NCBI RefSeq assembly: GCF_003331055.1
Contig: NZ_PUQD01000020.1
Location: 1 to 64,000, forward strand
Direction of reading: 5' to 3'
Source of the DNA: Pseudomonas sp. AFG_SD02_1510_Pfu_092
Lineage (GTDB): Bacteria > Pseudomonadota > Gammaproteobacteria > Pseudomonadales > Pseudomonadaceae
Length of the DNA: 64,000 nt
Part shown: one piece after another, positions 1 to 10,544 of the stretch
Layout of the letters: each line of letters starts with the position of its first letter
Position numbering within the stretch: the first letter of the stretch is position 1
Notes under the pieces: model-generated
What the model was told of the DNA's origin: nothing
Seen by the model: the letters and a program-made list of their open reading frames with translations, nothing else
Database searches by the model: none
Program-made: the position numbers and the translations under genes

Positions 1-52
1 TCGCCGATGGTAGTGTGGGGTTTCCCCATGTGAGAGTAGGTCATCGTCAAGA
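1..52 (+). rRNA. rrf: 5S rRNA, 3' end only
   Basis: The window opens inside a 5S ribosomal RNA gene. The text GTAGTGTGGGGTTTCCCC followed by the closing GAGAGTAGGTCATCGTCAAG strand is the conserved 3' half of Pseudomonas 5S rRNA. The 5' half and the rest of the rRNA operon lie upstream of the window. A strong hairpin terminator follows at once, so this is the end of an rrn operon. Confidence 0.93.
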
Positions 53-61
53 TTCATTTCG

Positions 62-97
62 CAAAACCCCTATCTGCACATGCAGGTAGGGGTTTTG
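62..97 (+). terminator. rRNA operon terminator
   Basis: An inverted repeat pairs CAAAACCCCTA with TAGGGGTTTTG around an inner TCTGCA/TGCAG stem. It starts about 10 bases after the mature 5S end, which fits the intrinsic terminator of the rrn operon. Confidence 0.85.
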
Positions 98-123
98 TCT
101 TTGTGCCGCAAAAAAGCAGCCCC

Positions 124-212
124 CTGTGGGAGCGGGCAAGCCCGCGAAGCAGACGACGCGGTGCATGGCACCGGCTGCGCCGGTGTTCGCGGCCACGGCC
201 GCTCCCACAGGG
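124..212. repeat. REP pair (putida-type)
   Basis: Two facing copies of the P. putida REP palindrome: TGTGGGAGCGGGCAAGCCCGCG and its complement ending CCGCTCCCACAGGG. An inner GGCACCGGCTGCGCCGGTG hairpin separates them. The same composite unit recurs in the array at 56.4-56.9 kb. Confidence 0.85.
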
Positions 213-309
213 ACCACGCCAGCAACCCTGTCAGTCTGACCGGTGATCTCCTCCCACAATTCGAGCCAGAACACTAGAATAGGCCCACGCACCTATCCAG
301 AAGCGCTAT

Positions 310-969
310 ATGCCCAATCCTGTCGAACCTGAAACCCTGGCCCGCCTGCCGCTGGACCAGCTTGTCGCCTGTCATGAGTGCGACTTGCTGCTGCGCAAGC
401 CGGTGCTGCAGCACGATGAAAAAGCCCAATGCCCGCGTTGCGGCTACGAGCTCTACGCCCATCGGCACAATGTGGTCAACCGCAGCCTGGCCTTGGTACT
501 CACCGCCCTGCTGCTGTTTGTGCCGGCCAATTTCCTGCCGATCATGCAGCTGCACCTGCTCGGCCAGACATCGGACGATACTGTCTGGAGCGGCGTGGTG
601 GGCCTGTACAACTCGGAAATGCGCGGTGTGGCGGTGGTGGTGTTCCTGTGCAGCATGGCCATCCCTCTGGCGAAGCTGCTTTGCCAGTTGGCCGTGCTGT
701 TGAGCATCCGCCTGAACGTTGGGCGCAACTTTGGCCTGCTGTTCTACCGCATCTATCACCACTTGCGTGACTGGGGGATGCTCGAGGTCTATTTCATGGG
801 CGTGCTGGTGGCCATCGTCAAGCTGGTTGACCTTGCCGAGCTGACCATAGGCCTGGGGCTGTTCTGTTTCATCAGCCTGTTATTGGTCCAGGTGTGGCTC
901 GAAGTGGTGATGTCACCGCATCAGATCTGGAGTGCGCTATCGGGGGAGGACCTGCATGCGGGCGATTGA
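310..969 (+). CDS. PqiA/LetA-like membrane protein, first half
   Basis: A 219-residue protein of the paraquat-inducible protein A family, which sits in the inner membrane beside an MCE protein and is thought to feed lipid into, or take it from, a periplasmic MCE tube. Two CxxC pairs (CHEC and CPRC, about residues 20-45) form a rubredoxin-like zinc-binding head. Four membrane helices follow, with the family sequence FVPANFLPIM after the first. E. coli PqiA and LetA each carry two such modules in one chain of about 420 residues. Here the module is a gene of its own, and the second one follows with a 14-base overlap. The Shine-Dalgarno sequence is weak. The pqi or let (yebS) label cannot be settled by eye. 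Confidence 0.85.
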   Translation: MPNPVEPETLARLPLDQLVACHECDLLLRKPVLQHDEKAQCPRCGYELYAHRHNVVNRSLALVLTALLLFVPANFLPIMQLHLLGQTSDDTVWSGVVGLYNSEMRGVAVVVFLCSMAIPLAKLLCQLAVLLSIRLNVGRNFGLLFYRIYHHLRDWGMLEVYFMGVLVAIVKLVDLAELTIGLGLFCFISLLLVQVWLEVVMSPHQIWSALSGEDLHAGD

Positions 970-1579
970 TGCGGGCATTCTTGTCTGCAACGAATGTCAC
1001 GAGCTGAACAGGCGGCAGCCAGGCAGCGCGTCACAAACCTGTACACGCTGCGGTGCGATCGTGCATGCCCGGCGGCCGAACAGCATCGCGCGCACCTGGG
1101 CGCTGCTGATTGCCGCCTCGATCCTGTACATCCCGGCCAACCTGCTGCCGATCATGACCGTGAGCACGCTGGGCCAGGGTAGCCCCGACACGATCATGTC
1201 CGGCGTCATCACCTTGCTCAAGCACGGCATGTTACCCATTGCCGCCGTGGTGTTCATTGCCAGTATTCTGGTGCCCACCTTCAAGCTGGTGGGCATCGGC
1301 TTGCTGCTGTACTCGGTTCAGCGCCGGCAGCCACTCTCGGCGCGGCAACGCATATTGATGTACCGCTTCATCGAATTCATTGGGCGCTGGTCCATGCTCG
1401 ATATCTTCGTTATCGCCATCCTCGTGGCGGTGGTGAATTTCGGTCGAATAGCCAGTGTCGAAGCCAACCTGGGCGCTGTCGCCTTTGCAACTGTGGTGAT
1501 CCTGACGATGCTTGCTGCTTTAACTTTCGATCCGCGACTGATCTGGGATAACACGGAGTCGGATGACGACCATGAGTGA
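956..1579 (+). CDS. PqiA/LetA-like membrane protein, second half
   Basis: A 207-residue second PqiA-family module. It has a CNEC...CTRC zinc head at the N-terminus, then four predicted helices, with YIPANLLPIM matching the first module. The ATG at 956 has a strong GGGGAGGA ribosome site at 942-949, so this start is preferred over an upstream in-frame codon at 932. It overlaps the end of the first module and in turn overlaps the MCE gene, so all three are co-translated. Together the two halves equal one E. coli PqiA or LetA chain, so the cluster is a split version of that transporter. Confidence 0.86.
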   Translation: MRAIDAGILVCNECHELNRRQPGSASQTCTRCGAIVHARRPNSIARTWALLIAASILYIPANLLPIMTVSTLGQGSPDTIMSGVITLLKHGMLPIAAVVFIASILVPTFKLVGIGLLLYSVQRRQPLSARQRILMYRFIEFIGRWSMLDIFVIAILVAVVNFGRIASVEANLGAVAFATVVILTMLAALTFDPRLIWDNTESDDDHE

Positions 1580-3872
1580 CCTGCCAACGGCTAAAACCCG
1601 CCCAGCCTCGAACTGGTCGGCCATCTGGATTTTGCCTTTGATCGCCTTGATGATCGGCGGCTGGCTTGCCTGGCAGGCCTACCGTGATGCCGGGGTGGAA
1701 ATTGAAGTCCGCTTCGAGTCGGGCGAGGGTATCGTCGCCAACAAGACCGAAGTGATCTACAAAGGCATGCCGGTAGGCAAGGTCAAAAGCCTGGTGCTCG
1801 ATGCCAAGGGTGATAACCAGGGGGTTATCGCCACCATCGAAATGAACAAGGCCGCCGAGCCGCACCTGACCAAAGGTACGCGCTTCTGGCTGGTAAAGCC
1901 GAGTGTCAGCCTGGCAGGTATTTCCGGCCTGGAAACACTGGTGTCAGGGAACTACATCGCCGTCAGCCCGGGGGAGGGGGAGCGGACCAAGCGCTTTACC
2001 GCCCTGAAGGTAGCGCCACCGCTGTCGGACACCGAGCCAGGCCTGCACCTGACCCTGAAGGCTGAGCGGCTGGGTTCGCTCAACCGTGACAGCCCGGTGT
2101 TCTACAAGCAGATCCAGGTGGGCCGTGTTAAAAGCTACCGGCTGTCCGAAGACCAGAGCACCGTCGAGATCAAGGTCTTCATCGAGCCGGGCTATGCCAG
2201 CCTGGTGCGTAAACACACGCGTTTCTGGAACGCCAGCGGCGTCAGCATCGATGCCTCGTTGTCCGGCGTGAAAGTGCGTAGCGAGTCGCTGTCGAGCATT
2301 GTCGCCGGTGGTATCGCCTTTGCCACCCCGGAACACCGCAAGGACAGCCCGCCGACCGACTCGAGCCTGCCGTTCCGCCTGTACGAGGACTTCGACGCCG
2401 CCCAGGCTGGTATCCGGGTAAAGGTGAAGCTCAGCGATTATGAAGGCCTGCAGGCTGGCCGTACGCCGGTCATGTACAAGGGCATTCAGGTAGGTTCGCT
2501 GAAGACCCTGAAGATGGAAGACAACCTGGCCAGCGCATCGGCCGAGCTTACGCTGGACCCGTTGGCCGAGGATTATCTGGTCGAGGGCACGCAGTTCTGG
2601 GTGGTCAAGCCCTCGATTTCCCTGGCGGGTATCACCGGCCTGGAAGCGCTGGTCAAAGGTAACTACATCGCCATTCGTCCCGGTGACAAGGGCGCGCGCC
2701 CCGAGCGTGAGTTCGAAGCTCGCGCCAAGGCGCCGCCGCTCGACCTCAAGGCACCAGGCCTGCACATGGTGTTGTTCGCTGACACCCTGGGCTCGCTGGA
2801 AGTCGGTAGCCCGGTGATGTACCGCCAGGTGAAAGTGGGTAGCGTGCAGAGCTACCAGTTCGCCCGTAACAGCAACCGCATCCTGATCGGTGTGCACATC
2901 GAAAAGGAGTACGAAAAACTGGTCAACGGTTCGTCGCGCTTCTGGAACGTCAGTGGTATCACCCTGACCGGCGGCCTGTCGGGCATCAAGATCAAGAGTG
3001 AGTCGCTGCAGACGCTGATGGCGGGTGGCATCGCATTCGATACGCCGCGGCCTGATGTGCCGCTCAAGCGACATATTCCGCGCTTCCGCCTGCATGACAG
3101 CCAGGAGGCGGTCAACCGTGCCGGTACCTTGATCACCATCCGCGTGGAGCGCGCCGATGGCCTGAAGCCGGGCACGGCGATTCGTTTCCGCGGCCTGGAT
3201 GTGGGCAGTGTCGAAAGCGTCGACCTGACCGATGACCTGCAGGCGGTGCTGCTGCGGGCACGCATTACCGAAGCGGCGGACCGTATCGCGCGTGCCGGTA
3301 CGCAGTTCTGGGTGGTCAAGCCAGCCTTTGGCCTGGTACGTACCCAGAACCTCGACACCCTGGTGGGTGGGCAGTATCTGGAAGTGCAGCCAGCGACCAA
3401 GGACCGTGGCCCGCAGCGCGATTTCATCGCCCTGGCCGATGCCCCGCAGGTGGCCGGGCCGGAAGTCGGCCTGCCGTTGACGCTCAGCGCCCCACGCCGT
3501 GGCTCGATCAAGCCGGGTGTGCCGGTGACTTACCGTGAGGTTGCTGTGGGCAAGGTGACGGGCTTTGAATTGGGCCAGAGCGCTGACCGTGTGCTGATCC
3601 ATATTCTGATCGAGCCGCGCTATGCGGCGTTGGTGCGCAGCGGCAGTCGCTTCTGGAACAGCAGTGGCTTCGGTTTCGACTGGGGGCTGCTCAAAGGGGC
3701 AACGGTGCGCACCGAGTCGGTGGAGACCCTGATCGACGGCGGTATCGCCTTCGCCACGCCAGATGGCGAGCAGATGGGTAACCCGGCACGGCCGCAGCAG
3801 ACCTTTGCCCTGTTCGACCAGGCCGAGGATGAATGGCTGCAGTGGGCGCCGAAGATTCAGCTAGCCCAGTAA
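1563..3872 (+). CDS. MCE/MlaD-family protein, PqiB/LetB-like, six MCE domains
   Basis: A 769-residue protein with one N-terminal membrane anchor (WSAIWILPLIALMIGGWLAW, about residues 18-38) and a long periplasmic part. Six MCE repeats can be read, each marked by a phrase like SPVxYKxIxVGxVxSY: near residues 45-75, 165-195, 280-310, 395-425, 515-545 and 635-665. E. coli PqiB has three MCE domains and LetB (YebT) has seven, and in both stacked hexameric rings form a lipid tunnel across the periplasm. Six domains would give a tube of intermediate length. It overlaps the upstream PqiA-like gene by 17 bases. Translation may begin at 1563 or at the ATG at 1572. No PqiC-like lipoprotein follows. Confidence 0.88.
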   Translation: MTTMSDLPTAKTRPASNWSAIWILPLIALMIGGWLAWQAYRDAGVEIEVRFESGEGIVANKTEVIYKGMPVGKVKSLVLDAKGDNQGVIATIEMNKAAEPHLTKGTRFWLVKPSVSLAGISGLETLVSGNYIAVSPGEGERTKRFTALKVAPPLSDTEPGLHLTLKAERLGSLNRDSPVFYKQIQVGRVKSYRLSEDQSTVEIKVFIEPGYASLVRKHTRFWNASGVSIDASLSGVKVRSESLSSIVAGGIAFATPEHRKDSPPTDSSLPFRLYEDFDAAQAGIRVKVKLSDYEGLQAGRTPVMYKGIQVGSLKTLKMEDNLASASAELTLDPLAEDYLVEGTQFWVVKPSISLAGITGLEALVKGNYIAIRPGDKGARPEREFEARAKAPPLDLKAPGLHMVLFADTLGSLEVGSPVMYRQVKVGSVQSYQFARNSNRILIGVHIEKEYEKLVNGSSRFWNVSGITLTGGLSGIKIKSESLQTLMAGGIAFDTPRPDVPLKRHIPRFRLHDSQEAVNRAGTLITIRVERADGLKPGTAIRFRGLDVGSVESVDLTDDLQAVLLRARITEAADRIARAGTQFWVVKPAFGLVRTQNLDTLVGGQYLEVQPATKDRGPQRDFIALADAPQVAGPEVGLPLTLSAPRRGSIKPGVPVTYREVAVGKVTGFELGQSADRVLIHILIEPRYAALVRSGSRFWNSSGFGFDWGLLKGATVRTESVETLIDGGIAFATPDGEQMGNPARPQQTFALFDQAEDEWLQWAPKIQLAQ

Positions 3873-3900
3873 GATTGCAGAGGGGGCCGCTTTGCGGCCC

Positions 3901-3984
3901 ATCGCCGGCAAGCCAGCTCCCACACCGACCGCATTGGCTTCAAGCCAGGCGCTATCCCTGTAGGAGCCTGGCTTGCCAGCGATG
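3901..3984. repeat. REP pair, variant
   Basis: Facing copies of the GCCGGCAAGCCAGCTCCCAC type of putida repeat, the second reading TAGGAGCCTGGCTTGCCAGCG. They lie just after a GGGGCCGCTTTGCGGCCC hairpin (3883-3900) that may stop transcription of the MCE operon, though it lacks a T-tract. This fills the gap between the MCE gene and rpsT. Confidence 0.7.
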
Positions 3985-4029
3985 AGCCAGATCAGCCTAT
4001 CCCTGATAAGCCATCAAATCGCAGGCAAC

Positions 4030-4056
4030 AAAAAGCCGACCCTAGGGTCGGCTTTT
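4030..4056 (-). terminator. rpsT terminator
   Basis: A perfect 12-bp stem, AAAAGCCGACCC/GGGTCGGCTTTT, with a 2-base spacer lies 16 bases past the rpsT stop on the minus strand. The A/T tracts on both sides mean it could work in both directions. Confidence 0.85.
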
Positions 4057-4071
4057 CGACTAGCGCGTCGC

Positions 4072-4350
4072 TTAGGCAGCTGCAGCTTCTTTCAGCGCCT
4101 TGATGTGGCCATTCAGACGGCCTTTGTGACGAGCAGCCTTGTTCTTGTGGATGATGCCCTTGTCGGCCATGCGGTCGATTACAGGCACAGCCAGAACGTA
4201 AGCGGCTTGCGCTTTTTCAGCGTCTTTTGCGTCAATGGCTTTAACTACATTCTTGATGTAGGTGCGGACCATGGAACGCAGGCTGGCGTTGTGGCTGCGA
4301 CGCTTCTCAGCCTGTTTTGCACGTTTCTTGGCGGAAGGTGTGTTGGCCAC
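4072..4350 (-). CDS. rpsT: 30S ribosomal protein S20
   Basis: A 92-residue basic protein starting [18 protein letters not shown], with the S20 features [11 protein letters not shown] and [14 protein letters not shown]20 binds the 5' domain of 16S rRNA early in assembly of the small subunit. Length matches the family (about 87-92). It is transcribed alone, away from murJ, and ends in a perfect hairpin terminator. The 250 bp between rpsT and murJ must hold both promoters and the rpsT leader. In E. coli S20 represses its own translation; nothing here proves or excludes that. Confidence 0.98.
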   Translation of the reverse strand: MANTPSAKKRAKQAEKRRSHNASLRSMVRTYIKNVVKAIDAKDAEKAQAAYVLAVPVIDRMADKGIIHKNKAARHKGRLNGHIKALKEAAAA

Positions 4351-4600
4351 CGTCGAGCTCCTCGAAAGACTTTAGGTAAATAGCAAACAAAATAGGCCGC
4401 GAATCATGCCGATCAGTCGAGCGGATGTCAAGGCCACCTGCAAGGTTCCGCCGAGCGGTGCGCCAACAGGAGGGAAAGATTCCTTTCTGCTGCGCGACCT
4501 GTAAACTCGGGAATTTTTGGCTCCCCTGCGAAGGCGCGGGAGTATCGCACATTCGGACGCTGTCTGGCAGCGTCCTCTGCCCTTGGCGTGAATCTTTTCG

Positions 4601-6139
4601 ATGAACCTGCTCAAATCCCTGGCTGCGGTAAGCTCGATCACCATGATTTCGCGGGTGCTGGGCTTTGTCCGCGACACTATCCTGGCGCGTATTTTCGGTG
4701 CCGGCATCGCCACCGATGCCTTCTTCATCGCCTTCAAACTGCCCAACCTGCTGCGGCGCATCTTCGCCGAAGGTGCATTTTCCCAGGCCTTCGTGCCGAT
4801 TCTGGCCGAATACAAGGCCCAGCAAGGCGAGGAGGCGACCCGCACCTTCATTGCCTACGTCAGCGGCCTGCTGACCCTGGCCCTCGCCCTGGTGACCGCC
4901 ATTGGCATCCTGGCCGCGCCATGGGTGGTGTGGGCCACTGCGCCAGGCTTTGTCGACAACGCCGAAAAATATCAGCTGACCACCGATCTGCTGCGGGTCA
5001 CCTTTCCTTATATATTGCTGATCTCGCTCTCGTCCCTGGTCGGGGCGATCCTCAATACCTGGAACCGTTTCTCGGTTCCGGCCTTCACCCCGACCCTGCT
5101 GAACGTGGCCATGATCGCCTTCGCGGTGCTGCTGACGCCGTACTTCGACCCGCCGATCATGGCCCTGGCCTGGGGCGTGCTGGCCGGTGGCCTGGCGCAG
5201 TTGCTGTACCAGCTGCCGGCGCTGAAGAAGATCGGCATGCTCGTGCTGCCGCGCGTAAACCTGCGCGATGCTGGCGTGTGGCGGGTGCTCAAGCAGATGC
5301 TGCCGGCGATTCTCGGGGTCTCGGTGAGCCAGATTTCGCTGATCATCAACACCATCTTCGCCTCCTTCCTGGTGGCAGGCTCGGTGTCGTGGATGTACTA
5401 CGCCGACCGCCTCATGGAGCTGCCATCCGGCGTGCTGGGCGTGGCCCTGGGCACCATTCTGCTGCCGACCCTGGCCAAGACCTACGCCAACAAGGACCGC
5501 GAGGAGTACTCACGGATTCTCGACTGGGGGCTGCGCCTGTGCTTCCTGCTGGTATTGCCCTGCACCCTGGCCCTGGCGCTGCTCGCCGAGCCGCTGACCG
5601 TGGCGCTGTTCCAGTACGGCAAGTTCACCGCCACCGATGCGGCCATGACCCAGCGGGCGCTGATCGCCTATTCCGTGGGCTTGCTGGCGATCATCCTGGT
5701 CAAGGTACTGGCACCCGGCTTCTATGCGCAGCAGAATATCCGTACGCCGGTGAAGATCGCGGTCTTCACCCTGGTCTGCACCCAGCTGTTCAACCTGGCC
5801 CTGATCGGCCCGCTGGCGCATGCCGGCCTGGCCCTGGCGATCAGCCTGGGGGCCTGCCTGAACGCTGGCCTGTTGTACTGGAAGCTGCGCAGCCAGCAAC
5901 TGTTCCAGCCGCAGCCGGGCTGGGCGCTGTTCCTGCTCAAGCTGGTGCTGGCGGTGGGGCTGATGTCGGCGGTGTTGCTCGCTGGCATGCACTACCTGCC
6001 GGCCTGGGAGCAGGGCGCCATGCTCGAGCGCCTGCTGCGCCTGGGGGCGCTGGTAGTGGCGGGCGTGGTGACCTATTTCGGCTGCCTGTACCTGTGCGGC
6101 TTCCGGCCTCGGCATTTCGCCCGCAAGGCCTTGCACTGA
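4601..6139 (+). CDS. murJ: Lipid II flippase MurJ (MviN)
   Basis: A 512-residue, very hydrophobic protein starting [25 protein letters not shown], the usual MurJ N-terminus. About 14 helices are expected of the MOP/MviN fold. [14 protein letters not shown] and the [29 protein letters not shown] stretch are family signatures. MurJ moves undecaprenyl-linked lipid II across the inner membrane for peptidoglycan synthesis. It lies just upstream of ribF, the conserved order in pseudomonads, with about 120 bases between them. Confidence 0.96.
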   Translation: MNLLKSLAAVSSITMISRVLGFVRDTILARIFGAGIATDAFFIAFKLPNLLRRIFAEGAFSQAFVPILAEYKAQQGEEATRTFIAYVSGLLTLALALVTAIGILAAPWVVWATAPGFVDNAEKYQLTTDLLRVTFPYILLISLSSLVGAILNTWNRFSVPAFTPTLLNVAMIAFAVLLTPYFDPPIMALAWGVLAGGLAQLLYQLPALKKIGMLVLPRVNLRDAGVWRVLKQMLPAILGVSVSQISLIINTIFASFLVAGSVSWMYYADRLMELPSGVLGVALGTILLPTLAKTYANKDREEYSRILDWGLRLCFLLVLPCTLALALLAEPLTVALFQYGKFTATDAAMTQRALIAYSVGLLAIILVKVLAPGFYAQQNIRTPVKIAVFTLVCTQLFNLALIGPLAHAGLALAISLGACLNAGLLYWKLRSQQLFQPQPGWALFLLKLVLAVGLMSAVLLAGMHYLPAWEQGAMLERLLRLGALVVAGVVTYFGCLYLCGFRPRHFARKALH

Positions 6140-6257
6140 GGCCGCGGGCGGGTCAGGCGTCGGTTTTTCGCATTCCACGCCGCGCTTGGGCGCTGTTGCC
6201 TGTCACCGGCGCCCGGGTGTGGTTATAATCGGCCACTTTATGAGCAAGAAGCGCGTT

Positions 6258-7208
6258 ATGCAGCTGGTTCGAGGTCTTCACAACCTGCGCCCCGAGCACC
6301 GGGGCTGTGTCGCCACCATTGGCAACTTCGACGGGGTTCACCGCGGCCACCAGGCAATCCTGGCGCGCCTGCGCGAGCGCGGCCAGGCCTTGGGCCTGCC
6401 GACCTGCGTGGTGATCTTCGAGCCACAACCACGCGAGTATTTCGCCCCCGACACCGCCCCGGCCCGCCTGGCGCGCCTGCGCGACAAGATCGAGCTGCTG
6501 GCGGGCGAAGGCATCGACCGGGTGCTGTGCCTGGCATTCAACCAGCGCCTGAGTAAGCTCGGCGCCGATGCCTTCGTCAAGGCCATCCTGGTCGACGGCC
6601 TGGGGGTACGCCACCTCGAAGTGGGCGATGACTTCCGCTTCGGTTGCGACCGTGCCGGTGACTTCGCCTTCCTGATCGAGGCCGGCAAGCAGTACGGCTT
6701 CACGGTCGAAGCTGCCAACACGGTGATCCAGGACGGCCTGCGGGTCAGCAGCACCGAAGTGCGCAAAGCCCTGTCCGAAGGCAACTTCGAGCTGGCCGAG
6801 CACCTGCTGGGCCGCCCGTATCGCATCACTGGCCGTGTGCTGCATGGCCAGAAGCTGGCCCGCCAGCTCGGCACACCGACTGCCAACATCCAGCTCAAGC
6901 GCCGCCGCGTGCCGTTGTCCGGGGTCTACCTGGCCAGTATCGAGATCGACGGCAAGGCCTGGCCGGGTGTCGGCAATATCGGCGTGCGCCCCACCGTTGC
7001 CGGTGACGGGCGCCCGCACCTGGAGATTCATCTGCTGGACTATGCCGGCGACCTGTATGGCCGGCGCCTGACGGTGGAGTTCCACCACAAGCTGCGTGAA
7101 GAGCAGCGATTCGCCTCCCTGGAGGCGCTGAAGTCGGCGATCGATGCGGATATCGCCGCCGCACGTGCACATTGGCACGCTCAACCGTTAACGAAGAGCC
7201 TGAAATGA
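6258..7208 (+). CDS. ribF: Bifunctional riboflavin kinase / FAD synthetase
   Basis: A 316-residue enzyme making FMN and then FAD. The N-terminal adenylyltransferase part holds [11 protein letters not shown] (about residues 22-32) and a late SSTEVRKAL motif. The C-terminal kinase part begins near residue 185 with [21 protein letters not shown]. The usual N-terminus [16 protein letters not shown] points to the ATG at 6258 rather than an in-frame ATG at 6240. Its stop overlaps the ileS start (ATGA), so the two are translationally coupled in the ribF-ileS-lspA-fkpB-ispH operon. Confidence 0.96.
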   Translation: MQLVRGLHNLRPEHRGCVATIGNFDGVHRGHQAILARLRERGQALGLPTCVVIFEPQPREYFAPDTAPARLARLRDKIELLAGEGIDRVLCLAFNQRLSKLGADAFVKAILVDGLGVRHLEVGDDFRFGCDRAGDFAFLIEAGKQYGFTVEAANTVIQDGLRVSSTEVRKALSEGNFELAEHLLGRPYRITGRVLHGQKLARQLGTPTANIQLKRRRVPLSGVYLASIEIDGKAWPGVGNIGVRPTVAGDGRPHLEIHLLDYAGDLYGRRLTVEFHHKLREEQRFASLEALKSAIDADIAAARAHWHAQPLTKSLK

Positions 7209-10036
7209 CCGACTACAAAGCCACGCTTAACCTTCCGGACACCGCCTTCCCCATGAAGGCCGGCCTGCCTCAGCGCGAACCGCAGATCCTGCAGCGCTGG
7301 GACAGCATTGGCCTGTACCAGAAGCTGCGCGAAATTGGCAAGGATCGTCCCAAGTTCGTCCTGCACGACGGCCCGCCCTATGCCAATGGCAAGATTCACA
7401 TCGGTCATGCGCTGAACAAGATCCTCAAGGACATGATCGTCCGTTCCAAGACCCTGTCTGGCTTCGACGCGCCGTACGTGCCGGGCTGGGACTGCCATGG
7501 CCTGCCGATCGAGCACAAGGTCGAGGTCACTCACGGCAAGCACCTGTCCGCTGACCGCACCCGTGAGCTGTGCCGCGAATATGCCGCCGAGCAGATCGAA
7601 GGGCAGAAGACCGAGTTCATCCGCCTGGGCGTGCTGGGTGACTGGGACAACCCGTACAAGACCATGAACTTCGCCAACGAGGCCGGCGAAATCCGCGCCC
7701 TGGCCGAAATGGTCAAGCAAGGCTTCGTGTTCAAGGGCCTGAAGCCGGTGAACTGGTGCTTCGATTGCGGTTCGGCGCTGGCCGAGGCCGAGGTCGAGTA
7801 CGCCGACAAGAAGTCGCAGACCATCGACGTCGCCTTCCCGGTCGCAGACGAGGCCAGGCTGGCCGCCGCCTTTGGCCTGGCTTCGCTGGCCAAGCCAGCC
7901 GCCATCGTGATCTGGACCACCACCCCGTGGACCATCCCGGCCAACCAGGCGCTGAACATCCACCCGGAGTTCAAGTACGCCCTGGTCGATACCGGCGAGC
8001 GCCTGCTGGTGCTGGCCGAAGAGCTGGTCGAGTCGTGCCTGAAGCGCTACGACCTGGAAGGCTCGGTGATCGCCACCGCCCAGGGCTCGGCACTGGAACT
8101 GATCAACTTCCGCCACCCGTTCTACGATCGCCTGTCGCCGGTCTACCTGGCCGACTATGTCGAACTGGGCGCCGGTACCGGCGTGGTGCATTCCTCGCCA
8201 GCCTACGGTGAAGACGACTTCGTCACCTGCAAGCGCTACGGCATGGTCAACGACGACATCCTCACCCCGGTGCAGAGCAACGGCGTGTACGTCGATTCGC
8301 TGCCATTCTTCGGCGGCCAGTTCATCTGGAAGGCCAACCCGGCCATCGTCGAGAAGCTCGGCGAAGTCGGTGCGCTGATGCACACCGAAACCATCAGCCA
8401 CAGCTACATGCACTGCTGGCGCCACAAGACCCCGCTGATCTACCGCGCCACCGCGCAGTGGTTCGTCGGCATGGACAAGCAGCCGAGCACCGGCGAGCCG
8501 CTGCGTGAACGCGCGCTGAAAGCCATCGAAGACACCAAGTTCGTCCCGGCCTGGGGCCAGGCGCGCCTGCATTCGATGATCGCCAACCGCCCGGACTGGT
8601 GCATCTCGCGTCAACGCAACTGGGGCGTGCCGATCCCGTTCTTCCTGCACAAGCAGACCGGTGAACTGCACCCGCGCACCGTCGAGCTGATGGACGCCGT
8701 GGCCAAACGCGTCGAGAAGGAAGGCATCGAAGCCTGGTTCAAGCTGGACGCCGCCGAACTGCTGGGCGCCGAAGCCGAGCAGTACGACAAGATCACCGAC
8801 ACCCTCGATGTCTGGTTCGACTCGGGTACCACCCACTGGCACGTACTGCGTGGCTCGCACGACATCGGCCACGCCACCGGCCCGCGTGCCGACCTGTACC
8901 TGGAAGGTTCCGACCAGCACCGCGGCTGGTTCCACTCGTCGTTGCTGACCGGTTGCGCCATCGACGGCCACGCGCCGTACCGCGAGCTGCTGACCCACGG
9001 CTTCACCGTGGACGAGAACGGTCGCAAGATGTCCAAGTCGCTGGGCAACACGATCGAGCCGGAAAAGGTCAACAATACCCTGGGCGCCGACATCCTGCGC
9101 CTATGGGTAGCGGCTACCGACTACTCCGGTGAAATGGCCGTTTCCGAGCAGATCCTGCAGCGCAGCGCCGACGCCTACCGGCGTATCCGCAATACCGCGC
9201 GCTTCCTGCTGTCCAACCTGTCCGGCTTCGACCCGGCGCGCGATCTGCTGGCCCCGCAAGACATGCTTGCGCTGGACCGCTGGGCGGTGGACCGCACCCT
9301 GCTGCTGCAACGCGAACTGGAAGAGCACTACAGCGAGTACCGTTTCTGGAACGTCTACTCCAAGGTGCACAACTTCTGCGTGCAGGAGCTGGGCGGCTTC
9401 TACCTCGACATCATCAAGGACCGCCAGTACACCACCGGCGCCAACAGTGTCGCGCGCCGCTCCTGCCAGACTGCGCTGTACCACATCAGCGAGGCGCTGG
9501 TGCGCTGGATCGCGCCGATCCTGGCGTTCACCGCTGACGAAATCTGGCAGTACCTGCCGGGCGAGCGCAACGAGTCGGTCATGCTCAACGGCTGGTACCA
9601 GGGCTTGAGCGAACTGCCGGAAGGCACCGAGCTGGACCGCGCCTATTGGGACCGCGTGATGGCCGTGAAGGCATCGGTCAACAAGGAGCTGGAAAACCAG
9701 CGTACCGCCAAGGTCATCGGCGGCAACCTGCAGGCCGAAGTCACCCTGTATGCCGACGAAGGCCTGAGCGCTGACCTGGGCAAGCTGGGCGACGAACTGC
9801 GCTTCGTGTTGATCACCTCGGCGGCCAGCGTGGTGCCGTTCGTGCAGGCCCCGGCCGAAGCCGTGGCCACCGAAGTCGAAGGCCTCAAGCTGCAAGTGGT
9901 CAAGTCCGGCCACGCCAAGTGCGGCCGTTGCTGGCACTTCCGCGCTGACGTCGGCAGCCACCCGGAGCACCCGGAAATCTGCGGCCGTTGCGTCGACAAC
10001 CTGAGCGGCTCTGGCGAGGTGCGTCACTATGCCTAA
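7205..10036 (+). CDS. ileS: Isoleucyl-tRNA synthetase
   Basis: A 943-residue class I aminoacyl-tRNA synthetase. The HIGH motif is in [16 protein letters not shown] (about residue 60), the editing domain includes [10 protein letters not shown], the KMSKS loop is [11 protein letters not shown] (about residue 605), and the C-terminus carries two zinc-binding pairs, CGRCWH and CGRCV. This is the eubacterial type with a C-terminal zinc finger, the normal mupirocin-sensitive class. Start ATG at 7205 overlaps the ribF stop, and the stop overlaps lspA by 8 bases. Confidence 0.98.
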   Translation: MTDYKATLNLPDTAFPMKAGLPQREPQILQRWDSIGLYQKLREIGKDRPKFVLHDGPPYANGKIHIGHALNKILKDMIVRSKTLSGFDAPYVPGWDCHGLPIEHKVEVTHGKHLSADRTRELCREYAAEQIEGQKTEFIRLGVLGDWDNPYKTMNFANEAGEIRALAEMVKQGFVFKGLKPVNWCFDCGSALAEAEVEYADKKSQTIDVAFPVADEARLAAAFGLASLAKPAAIVIWTTTPWTIPANQALNIHPEFKYALVDTGERLLVLAEELVESCLKRYDLEGSVIATAQGSALELINFRHPFYDRLSPVYLADYVELGAGTGVVHSSPAYGEDDFVTCKRYGMVNDDILTPVQSNGVYVDSLPFFGGQFIWKANPAIVEKLGEVGALMHTETISHSYMHCWRHKTPLIYRATAQWFVGMDKQPSTGEPLRERALKAIEDTKFVPAWGQARLHSMIANRPDWCISRQRNWGVPIPFFLHKQTGELHPRTVELMDAVAKRVEKEGIEAWFKLDAAELLGAEAEQYDKITDTLDVWFDSGTTHWHVLRGSHDIGHATGPRADLYLEGSDQHRGWFHSSLLTGCAIDGHAPYRELLTHGFTVDENGRKMSKSLGNTIEPEKVNNTLGADILRLWVAATDYSGEMAVSEQILQRSADAYRRIRNTARFLLSNLSGFDPARDLLAPQDMLALDRWAVDRTLLLQRELEEHYSEYRFWNVYSKVHNFCVQELGGFYLDIIKDRQYTTGANSVARRSCQTALYHISEALVRWIAPILAFTADEIWQYLPGERNESVMLNGWYQGLSELPEGTELDRAYWDRVMAVKASVNKELENQRTAKVIGGNLQAEVTLYADEGLSADLGKLGDELRFVLITSAASVVPFVQAPAEAVATEVEGLKLQVVKSGHAKCGRCWHFRADVGSHPEHPEICGRCVDNLSGSGEVRHYA

Positions 10037-10544
10037 CCCTGTAGCGGGGCGCTTCGGGCGCCTTGCATGGCTTTGGCTGAGCCTGGTGGTGCTGGTCCTC
10101 GACCAGGCCACCAAGCTGTATTTCAACAACGCCCTGACCATGTACCAGCAGATCGTGGTCATCCCTGACTACTTCAGCTGGACCCTGGCTTACAACACCG
10201 GCGCGGCGTTCAGCTTCCTGGCGGACAGCTCCGGCTGGCAGCGCTGGCTGTTCGCCCTGATCGCCGTGGTGGTCAGTGCCGTGCTGGTGGTGTGGCTCAA
10301 GCGCCTGGGGCGCAACGAGACCTGGCTGGCCGTGGCGCTGGCGCTGGTGCTGGGCGGTGCGATCGGCAACCTGTACGACCGTGTCGTGCTCGGCCATGTG
10401 GTCGACTTCATCCTGGTGCACTGGCAGAACCGCCATTACTTCCCGGCCTTCAACCTGGCCGACAGCGCCATCACCGTTGGTGCGGTGATGCTGGCGCTGG
10501 ATATGTTCAAGAGCAAGAAGTCCGAGGATCCGGTCCATGACTGA
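10029..10544 (+). CDS. lspA: Lipoprotein signal peptidase (signal peptidase II)
   Basis: A 171-residue inner-membrane aspartyl protease with four helices that removes signal peptides from diacylated prolipoproteins. The conserved blocks [35 protein letters not shown] and FNLADSAI are all present; the aspartates of the last blocks are catalytic. It overlaps both ileS and fkpB by 8 bases, so its translation is tied to theirs. BamD (15936-16955) and the other lipoproteins of this strain depend on it. Confidence 0.97.
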   Translation: MPNPVAGRFGRLAWLWLSLVVLVLDQATKLYFNNALTMYQQIVVIPDYFSWTLAYNTGAAFSFLADSSGWQRWLFALIAVVVSAVLVVWLKRLGRNETWLAVALALVLGGAIGNLYDRVVLGHVVDFILVHWQNRHYFPAFNLADSAITVGAVMLALDMFKSKKSEDPVHD

